A DNA stretch of 64,000 bases from NCBI RefSeq assembly GCF_001507665.1, contig NZ_CP013910.1:3200335-3264334 (forward strand). Reading direction: 5' to 3'. The position numbers were made by a program, and so were the translations under genes. A model generated the notes under the pieces. It did no database searches. It worked only from the letters and a program-made list of their open reading frames with translations, and was not told the origin of the DNA. Position 1 is the first letter of the stretch. Each line of letters begins with the position of its first letter. This DNA is from Deinococcus actinosclerus. Its GTDB lineage: Bacteria > Deinococcota > Deinococci > Deinococcales > Deinococcaceae. Positions 53,810 through 64,000 of the stretch are shown here, one piece after another.

Positions 53810-55033
53810 TTAGGCTGTCTGCGGTTCACCGCGTGGTTCTTGCCGCTGGGTGGTCAGGACGCCCAGGGCGACGAGGATGAGGGCGGCGCTGGCGCCGAAG
53901 GTGCCGGGGGCGGCGGTGCGGGCGTAGAGAGGGCCGGCCAGGAGGGGACCGGCGACCTGCGCGAGGGAGCCGAAGCTCTGCGCGCCGCCCTGCACGCGGC
54001 CCTGGGCGTCGGCGGGGGCGGCGGTGGACAGCAGCGCGCCGAGACTGGCGGTGAAGATGCCCTCGCCGATGGCCATGAGGATCACAGCGGCGTACAGCAG
54101 GGCGGGGCTGGGCAGGAGGGGCAGCACGGCGAGGCCGAGGGTGCCCAGGGCGCCCAGGCTCAGGCCGAGGCGGGCGACGCCGCGTTCACCCAGCCGGTTC
54201 AGCAGCAGGGGCAGCAGGCCGCCCTGGGCGATGATGTCGCACACGCCGACGATCATGAACACGGTGCCCATCTGCGCGGCGTTCCAGTGCATGACGTCCC
54301 GTCCGACGAGCGCGAGGATGGTCTGCATCATGGTGAAGGGCAGCAGGAACAGGACGCTGACAGTGATCAGGCGCCGCGCGGCGGGGTAGGCCAGGGCGGC
54401 GCGCAGGCCGGTCACGGGGTTGAGGTGCGCGGCGTCGAAGTGCCGCTGGCGGCGTTCCGGGGCGAGGCTCTCGGGGAGGATGAATGCGCCCCAGAGCATG
54501 TTCAGGGCGCAGATGGCGGCGGCGGCGAACATGGGGGCCGCGAGGCTGAGGTGGGACAGCGCGCCGCCGATGGCGGGCCCGATGATGAAACCCGCGCCGA
54601 AGACCGCGCCCACCTGCCCGAACACCCTGCCGCGGTCCTCTTCGGGGGTGACGTCCGCGAGGAAGCCGTACAGGGCGCTGATGCCCCCGGCAGTCAGGCC
54701 GTCGATGGCGCGGCCCAGGAACAGCAGGCCCAGGCTGCCGCCGATGCCGAACAGCACGTACCCGATGGCCGAGCCGAGCAGGCTGAGGATCAGGACGGGC
54801 CGGCGGCCGTAGGCGTCACTCAGGGCGCCCATGACGGGGGCGGACAGGAAGGTCAGCAGGGCGTACGTGGCGCTCAGCCAGCCGATCACGCTGGCCTGCC
54901 GGGTGACGTCCGGGACGTACTGCGTGACGATGAACGGCAGCACGGGAAACACCAGGGTCAGGCCGATGGAGAACAGGAACGCGGTGGCGAGCAGGAACAG
55001 CAGTGGGGGGCGGCGGGACGGGGCAGGGGTCAT
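53810..55033 (-). CDS. MFS family multidrug/tetracycline-type exporter
   Basis: 407 residues from the ATG at 55033 (TACGCT 7 nt upstream). Twelve predicted helices; the major-facilitator motif A is [16 protein letters not shown] (about 58-73), with [18 protein letters not shown] before it and motif-C-like [14 protein letters not shown] (about 134-147). Closest in pattern to TetA(B/C)-like drug:H+ antiporters. No TetR repressor is adjacent. Substrate unknown. Confidence 0.88.
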   Translation of the reverse strand: MTPAPSRRPPLLFLLATAFLFSIGLTLVFPVLPFIVTQYVPDVTRQASVIGWLSATYALLTFLSAPVMGALSDAYGRRPVLILSLLGSAIGYVLFGIGGSLGLLFLGRAIDGLTAGGISALYGFLADVTPEEDRGRVFGQVGAVFGAGFIIGPAIGGALSHLSLAAPMFAAAAICALNMLWGAFILPESLAPERRQRHFDAAHLNPVTGLRAALAYPAARRLITVSVLFLLPFTMMQTILALVGRDVMHWNAAQMGTVFMIVGVCDIIAQGGLLPLLLNRLGERGVARLGLSLGALGTLGLAVLPLLPSPALLYAAVILMAIGEGIFTASLGALLSTAAPADAQGRVQGGAQSFGSLAQVAGPLLAGPLYARTAAPGTFGASAALILVALGVLTTQRQEPRGEPQTA

Positions 55034-55040
55034 GAGGCGC

Positions 55041-55046
55041 AGCGTA
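55041..55046 (-). promoter_or_regulatory. -10 hexamer TACGCT (minus strand), leaderless start of the MFS gene
   Basis: On the minus strand TACGCT ends 7 nt before the ATG at 55033. Confidence 0.5.
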
Positions 55047-55086
55047 GGGGGCGGCGGGGCCGCCTCTCTTGAACAAAACCGGCAGG

Positions 55087-55929
55087 TCAGGGCCGCGCCG
55101 GGGCAGCGGAGCGGGCGTACAGCCCCGTGTCCTGCAGGGCGTCGTGGCGGTGCGCCATCTGGCGGGCGTACTCGCGGAAGGTGCGGGGGGTCATGTGGGC
55201 CAACGCGCGGAATTCCCGGGTCAGGTGCGCCTGATCGGCGAAGCCCAGGTCGTACGCGAGGCCCGCGAGGGATTCGTCCGGGTTGAGGTGCAGGCGGTTG
55301 TGCGCTTCCTCGAAGCGGATCAGGCGGGCGAGGGTCTTGGCGTTCACGCCGACCTCCTGACTGAAGGCGCGTTCCAGGGCGCGGGGGCTGACGTTCAGTG
55401 CCTCCGCGAGCGGGCCGATCCGGGCGCTGCCGAGGGTGTCGTACAGCTGCGTGGCGGCTAGGACACCCACGCCGGGTTCGCGTCCATTCGCGCGCAGGCG
55501 TTCGAGCAGCCAGTCGTCCACGACCTCGCGCGCCTCGTTCCACGCGCCGGCACGCAGCAGGGCAGGTACGGCGCGGGCGACCGGGGCGGACACGGCGGTC
55601 AGGTCCAGGGTGTCCAGGCCCATGCGCCAGCCGAACAGTTGCGCGGCGCCCCAGGGGTACAGTTCGATGCCCAGCGCGCGGGTCAGGCCGTAGGACAGCA
55701 GGCGCCGTGGCGTGAGGGTCAGGCCGCTGAGGTGCGCGCCGCTCAGCCGTTCGGGCGTGGCCGTGCGGGTGGGGGCCAGCCAGGACTCGCCGCTGAAGAA
55801 CAGCAGGCGGACCGTGCGTTCGGGCATGAAATGGTGGTCTTCCTCGCCGGGCGCGTGGTGTTCCTCCAGCAGCCAGTACCGCCGCACCAGGGCGCGCAGG
55901 GGTGGGCTGGGGAGGACTTCGCGGTACAT
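55087..55929 (-). CDS. AraC family transcriptional regulator
   Basis: 280 residues. The N-terminal 150 residues form a beta-rich sensing domain ([24 protein letters not shown] in pieces, then [27 protein letters not shown] in pieces). The C-terminal AraC DNA-binding domain has two helix-turn-helix units: [27 protein letters not shown] and [36 protein letters not shown] in pieces (about 180-270). It lies 53 bp upstream of the exporter on the same strand and may control it. Ligand unknown. Confidence 0.88.
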   Translation of the reverse strand: MYREVLPSPPLRALVRRYWLLEEHHAPGEEDHHFMPERTVRLLFFSGESWLAPTRTATPERLSGAHLSGLTLTPRRLLSYGLTRALGIELYPWGAAQLFGWRMGLDTLDLTAVSAPVARAVPALLRAGAWNEAREVVDDWLLERLRANGREPGVGVLAATQLYDTLGSARIGPLAEALNVSPRALERAFSQEVGVNAKTLARLIRFEEAHNRLHLNPDESLAGLAYDLGFADQAHLTREFRALAHMTPRTFREYARQMAHRHDALQDTGLYARSAAPARP

Positions 55930-56067
55930 GCGTTCATGGTGGCAGATGCCGCGCCAGAACGCCTCCGCCGGATGACCGGGGCGCCCTGACGGAAAACGTC
56001 AAGACAGGGCCGCCGGTGGGCCCACCGGGGGTCTGCGCCGTTCCCGCCCGGCGCAGTAGGCTGGTTC

Positions 56068-57180
56068 ATGTCGCCACTCTCGCCCCGCCCGGCCGGGCCG
56101 CCCACCTGGCGTCCTCCGGAGGAGTTGCGGCGGACGCTGTACATCCTGGCGATCGCGCTGGGGCTGGTGGTGGTGCTGTTCCTGAATGTCCTGACGTACC
56201 GCTCGGGGGACGTGAACCTGTACGTGCAGGTGGTGCTGCCGGTCACGATGATCCCGGCGCTGATCAGCCTGGGCTGGCTGCTGCGGGACGGGCCGCTGGA
56301 TGTCCCGGAGCGGCTGATGTTCTTCACGGTGAACGTGCAGGTGTTCGCGCAGGCGCTGCTGGAGGAGATGCAGCGTACGGCCCCGGCGGGCGAGACGGAT
56401 CTGCTGTACTGGTCGGTGGTGGTGAACGTCATGCTGGGTTACCTGATCTTCCCGAACCGCGTGGCCGGCTGGTACAGCGCGGGGCTCTTCGGGTTCAGCG
56501 CGGGGCTGCCCTGGCTGGGCGTGGCGCTGCGGGGGGGCGTGGTGTCGCCGGATCTGCCCCGGCTCCAGCTGACGGTGGGGATCGTGCTGCTGTTCGTGCA
56601 CGCGCTGTCGTGGTACCGGGGACAGTTCGAGGCGCAGCGCAGCGCCGTGCGGGTCATGGAGCAGCTGGCACATACCGATCTGCTCACGAACCTGCCGAAC
56701 CGGCGGGGCATGTACCCGGCCGTGGAGGCGCTGCTCGCGTCGGGCGGCGGGGCGCTGCTGCTGGATCTCGATCATTTCAAGCGGGTGAACGACACCTTCG
56801 GGCATCAGGTGGGGGACGAGGTGCTGGCGCGGGCGGCCCGGCTGCTGGAAGCGCAGCTGCCCCCGGGGGGCCGGGTGGGCCGCTGGGGGGGCGAGGAGTT
56901 CCTGATGACCCTGCCCGGGCTGGACGCCCCGGCGGCGGGGGCGCTGGCCGAGGCGGTGTGCCGCGCGTTCCGCACGCAGACGATGGTGGACGTGGGGGTG
57001 GTCACGATCAGTGCGGGGCTGACGCTGACCCGGCCGGGCGATACCCTGCCCAGCCTGGTGGCGCGGGCGGACGAGCACCTGTACGCCGCCAAGCGCGCGG
57101 GGCGGGACGGCTGGGCCGATCGGTTGGCGGCGGACGGGCCGGGGGCGGCCGGGTCGGGGCCCGCGTTCCCGGACGTGTGA
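56068..57180 (+). CDS. Membrane diguanylate cyclase (GGDEF domain)
   Basis: 370 residues. Six or so membrane helices occupy 22-190 ([40 protein letters not shown]). The GGDEF domain, about 205-350, has [40 protein letters not shown] and the active-site RWGGEEFLM (GGEEF). The RxxD inhibitory site five residues before the GGEEF motif is not obvious (positions read [14 protein letters not shown]). It probably makes cyclic di-GMP. TAGGCT lies 5 nt before the ATG. Confidence 0.9.
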   Translation: MSPLSPRPAGPPTWRPPEELRRTLYILAIALGLVVVLFLNVLTYRSGDVNLYVQVVLPVTMIPALISLGWLLRDGPLDVPERLMFFTVNVQVFAQALLEEMQRTAPAGETDLLYWSVVVNVMLGYLIFPNRVAGWYSAGLFGFSAGLPWLGVALRGGVVSPDLPRLQLTVGIVLLFVHALSWYRGQFEAQRSAVRVMEQLAHTDLLTNLPNRRGMYPAVEALLASGGGALLLDLDHFKRVNDTFGHQVGDEVLARAARLLEAQLPPGGRVGRWGGEEFLMTLPGLDAPAAGALAEAVCRAFRTQTMVDVGVVTISAGLTLTRPGDTLPSLVARADEHLYAAKRAGRDGWADRLAADGPGAAGSGPAFPDV

Positions 57181-57209
57181 CACCCGGCGGCGTTTAGACT
57201 TGCCGCTGT

Positions 57210-58604
<1,395 letters not shown>

Positions 58605-58637
58605 ACCACAGCTGAACCCCGCACCAGTACGCAGAGA

Positions 58638-58668
58638 GGAGCGCCCAGCCGGGCCGCTCCTTCTTGCT
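58638..58668 (+). terminator. Terminator after fumC
   Basis: GGAGCG/CGCTCC stem extended by CCC/GGG with a bulge (58638-58660) followed by TTCTTGCT. The rest of the 256-bp gap to 58860 shows a short CAGGTT/AACCTG inverted repeat (58790-58808) and no gene. Confidence 0.6.
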
Positions 58669-58860
58669 GTACCGGGGTGCGCCGCCGGGTAGCCGTCAGG
58701 AAGACGCGAGGGCGTCACGTCTACGCTGGGCGTCACCTGGGCGGGTCTTCAGTCCGGCGTCAGGTGCCGTTGTTACGCTGGGCAATCACAGGTTCCGTGT
58801 AACCTGAATGTCCGCCCTGCCCTCCACCCCTGCCCCGACCTCCGGAGTTCACCTGATCCC

Positions 58861-59271
58861 ATGCGCCGTTTCCTGATTACCCTGCTGGCCACCCTGTCCG
58901 CTTCAGCTCCCGCTGCGGCCCTGCAACTGATCGTGTGGGACCGCGACCTGTCCACCAAACTGGGGGACGGCGAGAGCAGCGGCGGGAAGGTCACGGTGCG
59001 GCTGGCCGGGGATTACAGCGGCCCGGTGGTGGTGCTGTTCGCTCCCAGTGACGAGGAACGCGCCCGGAACGCCTTCCCGGGCCTGAAGAGCCGCTACGTG
59101 GGCAGTCTGGTGAACGGACAGCTGAACATCATGGCCGAGGAGCGGAGCGCCGCGCAGTCCATCACGAAGTTCCTGAGCGGCTACAGACTCACGGCCACGG
59201 TGCAGGTGGCGTCGGCGGCCCTGAGCCTGCCGGGCCTGCGCAAGGCGCCCCCCTCAGCACCCAACCGCTGA
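58861..59271 (+). CDS. Secreted protein, function unknown
   Basis: 136 residues with signal peptide RRFLITLLATLSASAPAAA. The mature protein is a likely beta-sandwich (LQLIVWDRDLSTKLGDGES, GGKVTVRLAGDYSGPVVVLFAPSDEE) followed by a helical, hydrophobic end. No cysteines, no recognised family. It sits ahead of the two-component genes but has a separate control region. Confidence 0.65.
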   Translation: MRRFLITLLATLSASAPAAALQLIVWDRDLSTKLGDGESSGGKVTVRLAGDYSGPVVVLFAPSDEERARNAFPGLKSRYVGSLVNGQLNIMAEERSAAQSITKFLSGYRLTATVQVASAALSLPGLRKAPPSAPNR

Positions 59272-59305
59272 CGGCGGCCCGACCGAATCTGGAGATTACC
59301 GTCAG

Positions 59306-59320
59306 AAATCTCGCAGATTT
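59306..59320. promoter_or_regulatory. Palindrome AAATCT-CGC-AGATTT upstream of the response regulator
   Basis: A perfect 6-bp inverted repeat with 3-bp centre, 81 bp before the ATG at 59401. A further GAGATT (59292-59297) lies at a spacing that could form a second half site. It may be an operator for the response regulator itself. Confidence 0.4.
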
Positions 59321-59400
59321 CATCAAGGCGCTGTGCATGGGTGAAGCGTAGGATCACGTCACTGCGTTCGCCCGAATCGGACGCCTGCTCAAGGAGAACC

Positions 59401-60059
<659 letters not shown>

Positions 60060-60060
<1 letters not shown>

Positions 60061-61493
60061 TGATCCCCGGGGCGCGGCCCGTCACGACCCCGGCCGGGGC
60101 GCGGCGGGCCGCGCTGCTCACGCCCGGCGCGGGCCTGTACTCGGCGCGGGTAGCGTGGCGCCACAGCCTGCGTTTCCGGCTGGCCCTGACCTACAGCGCC
60201 CTGAGCGCCGCGCTGCTGATGCTGATCACGCTGGGCGTCGTGTCGCTGCTGCTGTCGCGCATGGAGCAGCAGTTCGTGGACCGCCTGAACGACCGCGCCG
60301 ACACGCTGGCCGCCGCGTTCACGAACCTGGGGGGCGGCTTCGGGAAGTCGGCCACGGGGGCTGGGGCATATACGCTGGTCATCGACCTGGACGGGCAGGT
60401 CATCGCGGCCAGTCCGGCCCTGCGCGAGTTCCAGAACTCCCCGTATCCCTTTGGAACGCTCTCGCGGGTACCGGTGCAGGGCACCACCGTGCGGGCCGTG
60501 AAACGCAAGGCCGGGAATTTCGGCACCTTGTGGGTGGGCCTGCCGGAAGACGACCTCATCGCCGCGCGCCAGAGCGCCCTGAGTGCGCTGCTGCTCGCCC
60601 TGCTGACCGCGCCGCTGATCCTGCTGCTGACCGGCTGGTGGGTGGGCCGCCGCGCGCTGGCGGGCCTGGAGGGCGCCGCGAATCTGGCCGACCGGCTGGA
60701 CCCGGCCGTGAGCCTCGCGCCGCTGCCCCTCCCGGCCCGCGAGGACGAGGTGCAGCGCCTGCTTGTGGCGATCAACAGCCTGCTGGGCCGCATCGAGGCG
60801 CAGCAGGCGCGGGAAAAGCAGCTGCTGGGCCAGATCGTGCATGAGCTGGGCGCGCCGCTGACCGTCCTGAAGGCCAGCCTGAGCCGCGCCGAGGCCCGCC
60901 TGGGCGACCCGGAGGTGGCCCGCGCGGCGCTGGTGGCGGACGAACTGACCTTCACCACGCAGGACCTGATGCAGCTCGCCCGCGGTCAGCTGGAACTGAA
61001 GTTGGCGTGGCACTACATCCCGGCCCGGACCCTGCGCGAGCGGCTGGACCGCCTCGTGCCGGGCACGACCTTCACCGGGGACTGGGACATCGGGATCCTG
61101 TGCGACCCGGACCGGCTGACGCAGGCGCTGCGCAACCTCCTGGCGAACGGGCGGCGGCACGCGGGCGCTGACGGCACGGTCACGCTGGACCTGCGCGAGA
61201 CGCCCGAGCAGCTGTGCTTCCGGGTCCGGGACTCCGGACCGGGCCTGCCGCCGGAGCTGGGCGAGCAGATCTTCGAGCCGTTCGTGAGTGGCGCGGGCAG
61301 CAGTGGCCTGGGCCTGAGCGTGGCGCGGCAGATCGCGCGGATGCACGGGGGGGACCTGAGCGGCACGAACCACCCGGACGGCGGGGCGCTGTTCACCCTG
61401 ACGCTGCCCGGCGCGGCGCTGGGTGACGATGGGGACGATCTGGACGACGCGGACGTGCTCGACGAGCCGCCCCTTACCCGATCGGGGGCATAG
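60060..61493 (+). CDS. Sensor histidine kinase with variant H-box
   Basis: 477 residues. Two transmembrane helices (about 49-70 and 180-200) enclose an outer sensor of about 110 residues. A HAMP-like linker follows. The H-box reads [15 protein letters not shown] (His about 261): HELGAPLT where most kinases have HELRTPL. N-box [11 protein letters not shown]1 DSGPGLPP and G2 [11 protein letters not shown] are intact, so the kinase should work. Stop and start overlap with the response regulator. The signal is unknown. Confidence 0.9.
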
Positions 61494-61526
61494 GCACCTG
61501 AGGCGTGGGGAGCCGGGCAGCGCCCC

Positions 61527-61532
61527 TATGCT
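61527..61532 (+). promoter_or_regulatory. -10 hexamer TATGCT before the dprA start
   Basis: TATGCT ends 6 nt before the GTG at 61539, pointing to a leaderless start there. Confidence 0.45.
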
Positions 61533-61538
61533 GACCGG

Positions 61539-62635
61539 GTGACCAGTCCGCTGTTCGGCCCGCCCGCCCCCGTCCCCCCGACGAACGGCGCGCCCTGCTG
61601 GCCCTGCGCTTCTGTGCGCAGCTCGGCCCGCGCCGGATCGAGGCGCTGCGGACGTATTTCGGGTCGGCGGCCGGCGCGTGGCAGGCGCCGCTGCGGGACC
61701 TGCGCGAGGTGCCGGGCCTGGACGCCCGCGCCGCGCAGGCCGTCGGGACCCCGGCCGCCCTCACCCGCGCCGATCAGGAACTGGCCCGGGTGGCGCAGGA
61801 GGACGTGACGCTGCTGCTGCGCGGCCTGCCCGGGTACCCGGCGGCGCTGGACGCGCTGGGCGACCCGCCCGCCGCCCTGTGGGTGCGCGGCCCGCTGCCG
61901 GAGCTGCCGACCGTGCCCCGCGCCATCGGGATCGTGGGCACCCGCGCCGCCAGTCCGCACGCGCAGGCGTTCACGCGGATGCTCGCGGCGGACCTCGCCC
62001 GCGCCGGGGTGGTCGTCGTGAGCGGACTGGCACGCGGGATCGACACGGCCGCCCACGGCGCGGCCGTCGAGGCCGGTGGGGTCAGTATCGGCGTGCTGGG
62101 CAGCGCCGTGAACCGCGTGTACCCCGGCGAGAACGCCCGGCTGGCCGCGCAGCTCACGCTGATCAGCGAGTACCCGCTGGATACTGGACCCGCGCAGCAC
62201 CACTTCCCGACCCGCAACCGCCTGATCGCCGCGCTGAGCGCCGGGACGGTCGTCGTGGAGGGCGAACGGAAATCCGGGTCGCTGATCACCGCCACGCACG
62301 CCCTGGAATGCGGGCGGACGGTGTTCGCGGTGCCGGGCCGCGCCGGGGACCCGCGCGCCGCCGGACCGCACGCCCTGCTCCGCGACGGCGCGGTGCTCAC
62401 CGAGGGGGCCGCCGACCTCCTGACCGAACTGGGCTGGGGCAGCGTTCCGGCCGCCCCGCTGCCGGACCTGCCGCCCGAGCAGACGCGGGTACTGGCGGCC
62501 CTGACGGGACCCGTCACGCTGGACGACCTCGTGACCGCCACGGGTCTGCCGCTGCCGGACGTGCAGACGGCGCTGGTCATGCTGAACCTGCTGGGCCTCG
62601 CCGAGGAGGTCGGGGGCCGCTGGGTGCGGCGCTGA
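61539..62635 (+). CDS. dprA: DNA-processing protein DprA; reading frame interrupted near the start
   Basis: DprA loads RecA on incoming single-stranded DNA in natural transformation. The body is intact: [19 protein letters not shown] (SAM-like N-terminus), [71 protein letters not shown], then a C-terminal winged helix. However that frame has no ATG, GTG or TTG before a GTG at 61709, which would remove about 55 residues. The leaderless GTG at 61539 starts [14 protein letters not shown] in another frame; one more C in the run near 61574-61579 would join it to [11 protein letters not shown] sequencing indel, or real slippage, must be decided. The intact ORF from 61709 covers the Rossmann core. 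Confidence 0.8.
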
Positions 62636-62641
62636 GGGCGG

Positions 62642-62929
62642 CTACGCGTGTTGCGGGCCGAAGTCCTTTTCCACCGTGACGCGCGGCTCGCCGCTGATCG
62701 TCACGCCCTCCTGCGCGGGGTCGCTCAGCTGTCCCAGCAGCGGTGCGAGGCCCACCGCGAGCGTCCCCCCCTCGCCGGCCACATCGTGCCCAAGCGGGTC
62801 GAGGGTCAGGGTCCAGCCGCCGCCGGGCCAGCCCACGTGGGTGTGCAGCGGCTCGCCGCGCTGCAGGGCGGCCAGTTCCAGGTCGTCGATGCGGACGCGG
62901 ACGCGTCCCGGCGTGAACCTCACCTTCAT
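62642..62929 (-). CDS. Small beta-rich protein, function unknown
   Basis: 95 residues from the ATG at 62929, fixed by TATCCT 7 nt upstream on the minus strand. Sequence such as VRVRIDDLELAALQRGEPL, VGWPGGGWTLTLDPLG and VGLAPLLGQLSDP suggests alternating strands, possibly the Deinococcus DUF7009-type family; this match is from memory and weak. Convergent with dprA, with stops 6 bp apart; divergent from the epimerase gene at 62948. Confidence 0.65.
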   Translation of the reverse strand: MKVRFTPGRVRVRIDDLELAALQRGEPLHTHVGWPGGGWTLTLDPLGHDVAGEGGTLAVGLAPLLGQLSDPAQEGVTISGEPRVTVEKDFGPQHA

Positions 62930-62936
62930 GGGTGAC

Positions 62937-62942
62937 AGGATA
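62937..62942 (-). promoter_or_regulatory. -10 hexamer TATCCT (minus strand), leaderless start at 62929
   Basis: On the minus strand TATCCT ends 7 nt before the ATG at 62929. The 18-bp gap to the divergent ATG at 62948 leaves little room for a second promoter there, so the two genes may share opposing control. Confidence 0.5.
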
Positions 62943-62947
62943 GGCGC

Positions 62948-63904
62948 ATGGACATCCTGGTTCTGGGCGGCACGCAGTTCGTGGGCCGGCACATCGTGCT
63001 GGCGTTCCTGGCGGCGGGGCACCGCGTGAGCATCCTGACGCGCGGCCGTACGCCCGACGAGCTGCCCGCAGAGGTCGAGCGGCTGCGCGGCGACCGGGGC
63101 GAGGCGGAGGGCCTGGACGCCCTCGCGGGCCGGTCCTGGGACGCCTGCGTGGACGTCAGCGGGTACCTGCCGTCCGCCGTGCGCGCCAGCAGCGAGGCCC
63201 TGCGGGGCCGGGTGGGGCGGTACGTGTTCATCAGCACCGCCAGTGTGTACGCCGAGCCGGACCGGCACCCCGTGCGCGAGGAGGATCCTCTGCTCCCCGC
63301 CGCCGCCGAGGACACCACTGACGTGACGGGCGAGACGTACGGCCCGCTGAAGGTCACCTGTGAACAGATCGTGCAGGGCCTCTACGGCCCGGACGCGACG
63401 ATCCTGCGGCCCCAGATCGTGGCCGGGCCGTTCGATCACACCGCCCGGTACCCGTACTGGGTTGACCGGGCGAGCAGGGGAGGGGAGACCCTGCTGCCCG
63501 GGAACGGGGCAGATCACGTGCAGGTGATCGACGCGCGGGACCTGGCGCGCTTCACGGTGCAGGTCGTCGAGGGGAACGTGGGCGGCGTGTTCAATCTGGC
63601 CGGGCCGCGCCTGAGCTGGGCGCAGTTCGCGGAGGTCCTGGGAATTCAGGAGCCGGTCTGGGTGGACGCGGCGCAGCTGGAGGCGCTGGGCCTGGGCTTC
63701 CGGGAACTGCCGCTGTTCATCCCGGAGAACGGGGCGCAGGCGGGCCTGATGGATATCAACGCCGACCGGGCCCGGCAGGCCGGCCTGACCCTGACGGCCC
63801 CCGAGGTGACCGCGCGGGACACCCAGGCCTGGAGTGAACAGGCCGGGCTCACCTACGCCCTGACCCCAGCGCGCGAGGCCGAGGCCCTGGCCGCAGCGCC
63901 ATAA
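62948..63904 (+). CDS. NAD(P)-dependent epimerase/reductase (SDR fold)
   Basis: 318 residues of the extended SDR fold. Nucleotide-binding VLGGTQFVGRHIVLAF (about 5-20), YVFISTASVYAEPDRHPV with Ser/Tyr (about 92-105), YGPLKVTCEQIV where the catalytic Tyr-x3-Lys is Y-GPL-K, and a C-terminal substrate domain (VQVIDARDLARFTVQVV, VFNLAGP). Resembles isoflavone-reductase-like/UDP-sugar epimerase group; the substrate is unknown. Confidence 0.85.
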   Translation: MDILVLGGTQFVGRHIVLAFLAAGHRVSILTRGRTPDELPAEVERLRGDRGEAEGLDALAGRSWDACVDVSGYLPSAVRASSEALRGRVGRYVFISTASVYAEPDRHPVREEDPLLPAAAEDTTDVTGETYGPLKVTCEQIVQGLYGPDATILRPQIVAGPFDHTARYPYWVDRASRGGETLLPGNGADHVQVIDARDLARFTVQVVEGNVGGVFNLAGPRLSWAQFAEVLGIQEPVWVDAAQLEALGLGFRELPLFIPENGAQAGLMDINADRARQAGLTLTAPEVTARDTQAWSEQAGLTYALTPAREAEALAAAP

Positions 63905-64000
63905 CTGAACCGAGAGAGAAACCTCTTCTCTCCGGCAGGGGAGAGAGGGGCGGTGGTATGCTGGCTCCCGCTCAAGAGTGCCTTAAGGGAGGTGCGCCTT
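63905..64000. other. Intergenic tail with hairpin and -10-like box
   Basis: CTCTCC/GGAGAG (63929-63948) forms a hairpin after the epimerase gene, probably a terminator. TATGCT at 63957-63962 and GGGAGG near 63989 suggest a promoter and ribosome binding site for a gene that begins beyond the window. Confidence 0.4.

Overview
The window is very GC-rich and densely coded. It reads as a chromosomal segment of a Deinococcus species. Evidence for this: the RNase II is the compact 462-residue form known from D. radiodurans, PriA has lost its helicase motifs, a DtxR/MntR regulator and a YpdA-type (bacillithiol) reductase are present, and many genes have a -10 hexamer about 7 nt before the start codon, the leaderless-mRNA signature of Deinococcus. 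No dnaA, rRNA, tRNA, insertion sequence, prophage or CRISPR array was seen. The cluster mnmG-rsmG-parA-parB, the parS-like sites beside it and a five-box DnaA cluster suggest an origin-proximal location.

Layout. 1-2.3 kb: end of ftsH and a three-gene DUF4097/SHOCT-like operon. 2.5-6.7 kb: RNase II and small or secreted proteins. 6.7-11.4 kb: a c-type cytochrome/DUF1501/DUF1800 operon and an ECF sigma/anti-sigma/RseB-like operon; both are preceded by matching ECF-type promoters. 11.5-14.8 kb: mntR and cobS-cobC-cobT (lower-ligand end of cobalamin synthesis). 14.9-19.1 kb: a secreted trypsin-like protease, an APH-fold protein, trpF. 19.07-19.24 kb: DnaA-box cluster. 20.4-27.0 kb: an RNA-repair island (RlaP-type nucleotidyltransferase, RNA ligase, HD-Pnk, second RlaP, then a Pnkp-like phosphatase) interrupted by an antisense glycosidase-like gene. 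27-34.5 kb: EamA exporter, priA, ABC exporter, CobW GTPase, TPR protein. 34.6-38.8 kb: def-fmt, LURP-one-like protein, SMI1-domain protein, endonuclease III. 38.9-42.9 kb: branched-chain 2-oxoacid dehydrogenase E1alpha-E1beta-E2 behind a TetR-type palindrome. 43-49.4 kb: class V aminotransferase, mnmG (frame broken), a LAGLIDADG protein, rsmG, parA, parB. 49.5-55.9 kb: VanW protein, YpdA reductase, thyA-dCMP deaminase-folA, MFS exporter, AraC regulator. 56-64 kb: GGDEF protein, fumC, a two-component system, dprA (frame broken near the start), a small protein and a sugar-nucleotide-epimerase-like protein.

Most notable: (1) the RNA-repair island, where HD-Pnk has an intact kinase while the neighbouring Pnkp-like protein has lost both kinase motifs; (2) two copies of a module of about 73 bp in which a near-consensus promoter runs straight into an intrinsic terminator; (3) a pair of nearly identical GGAACTT-N17 promoters linking the ECF operon to the cytochrome operon; (4) the DnaA-box cluster and the 30-bp parS-like direct repeats; (5) a perfect 21-bp inverted repeat spanning the start of an ABC exporter gene; (6) one-base losses in short G or C runs in mnmG and dprA, which may be sequencing errors.
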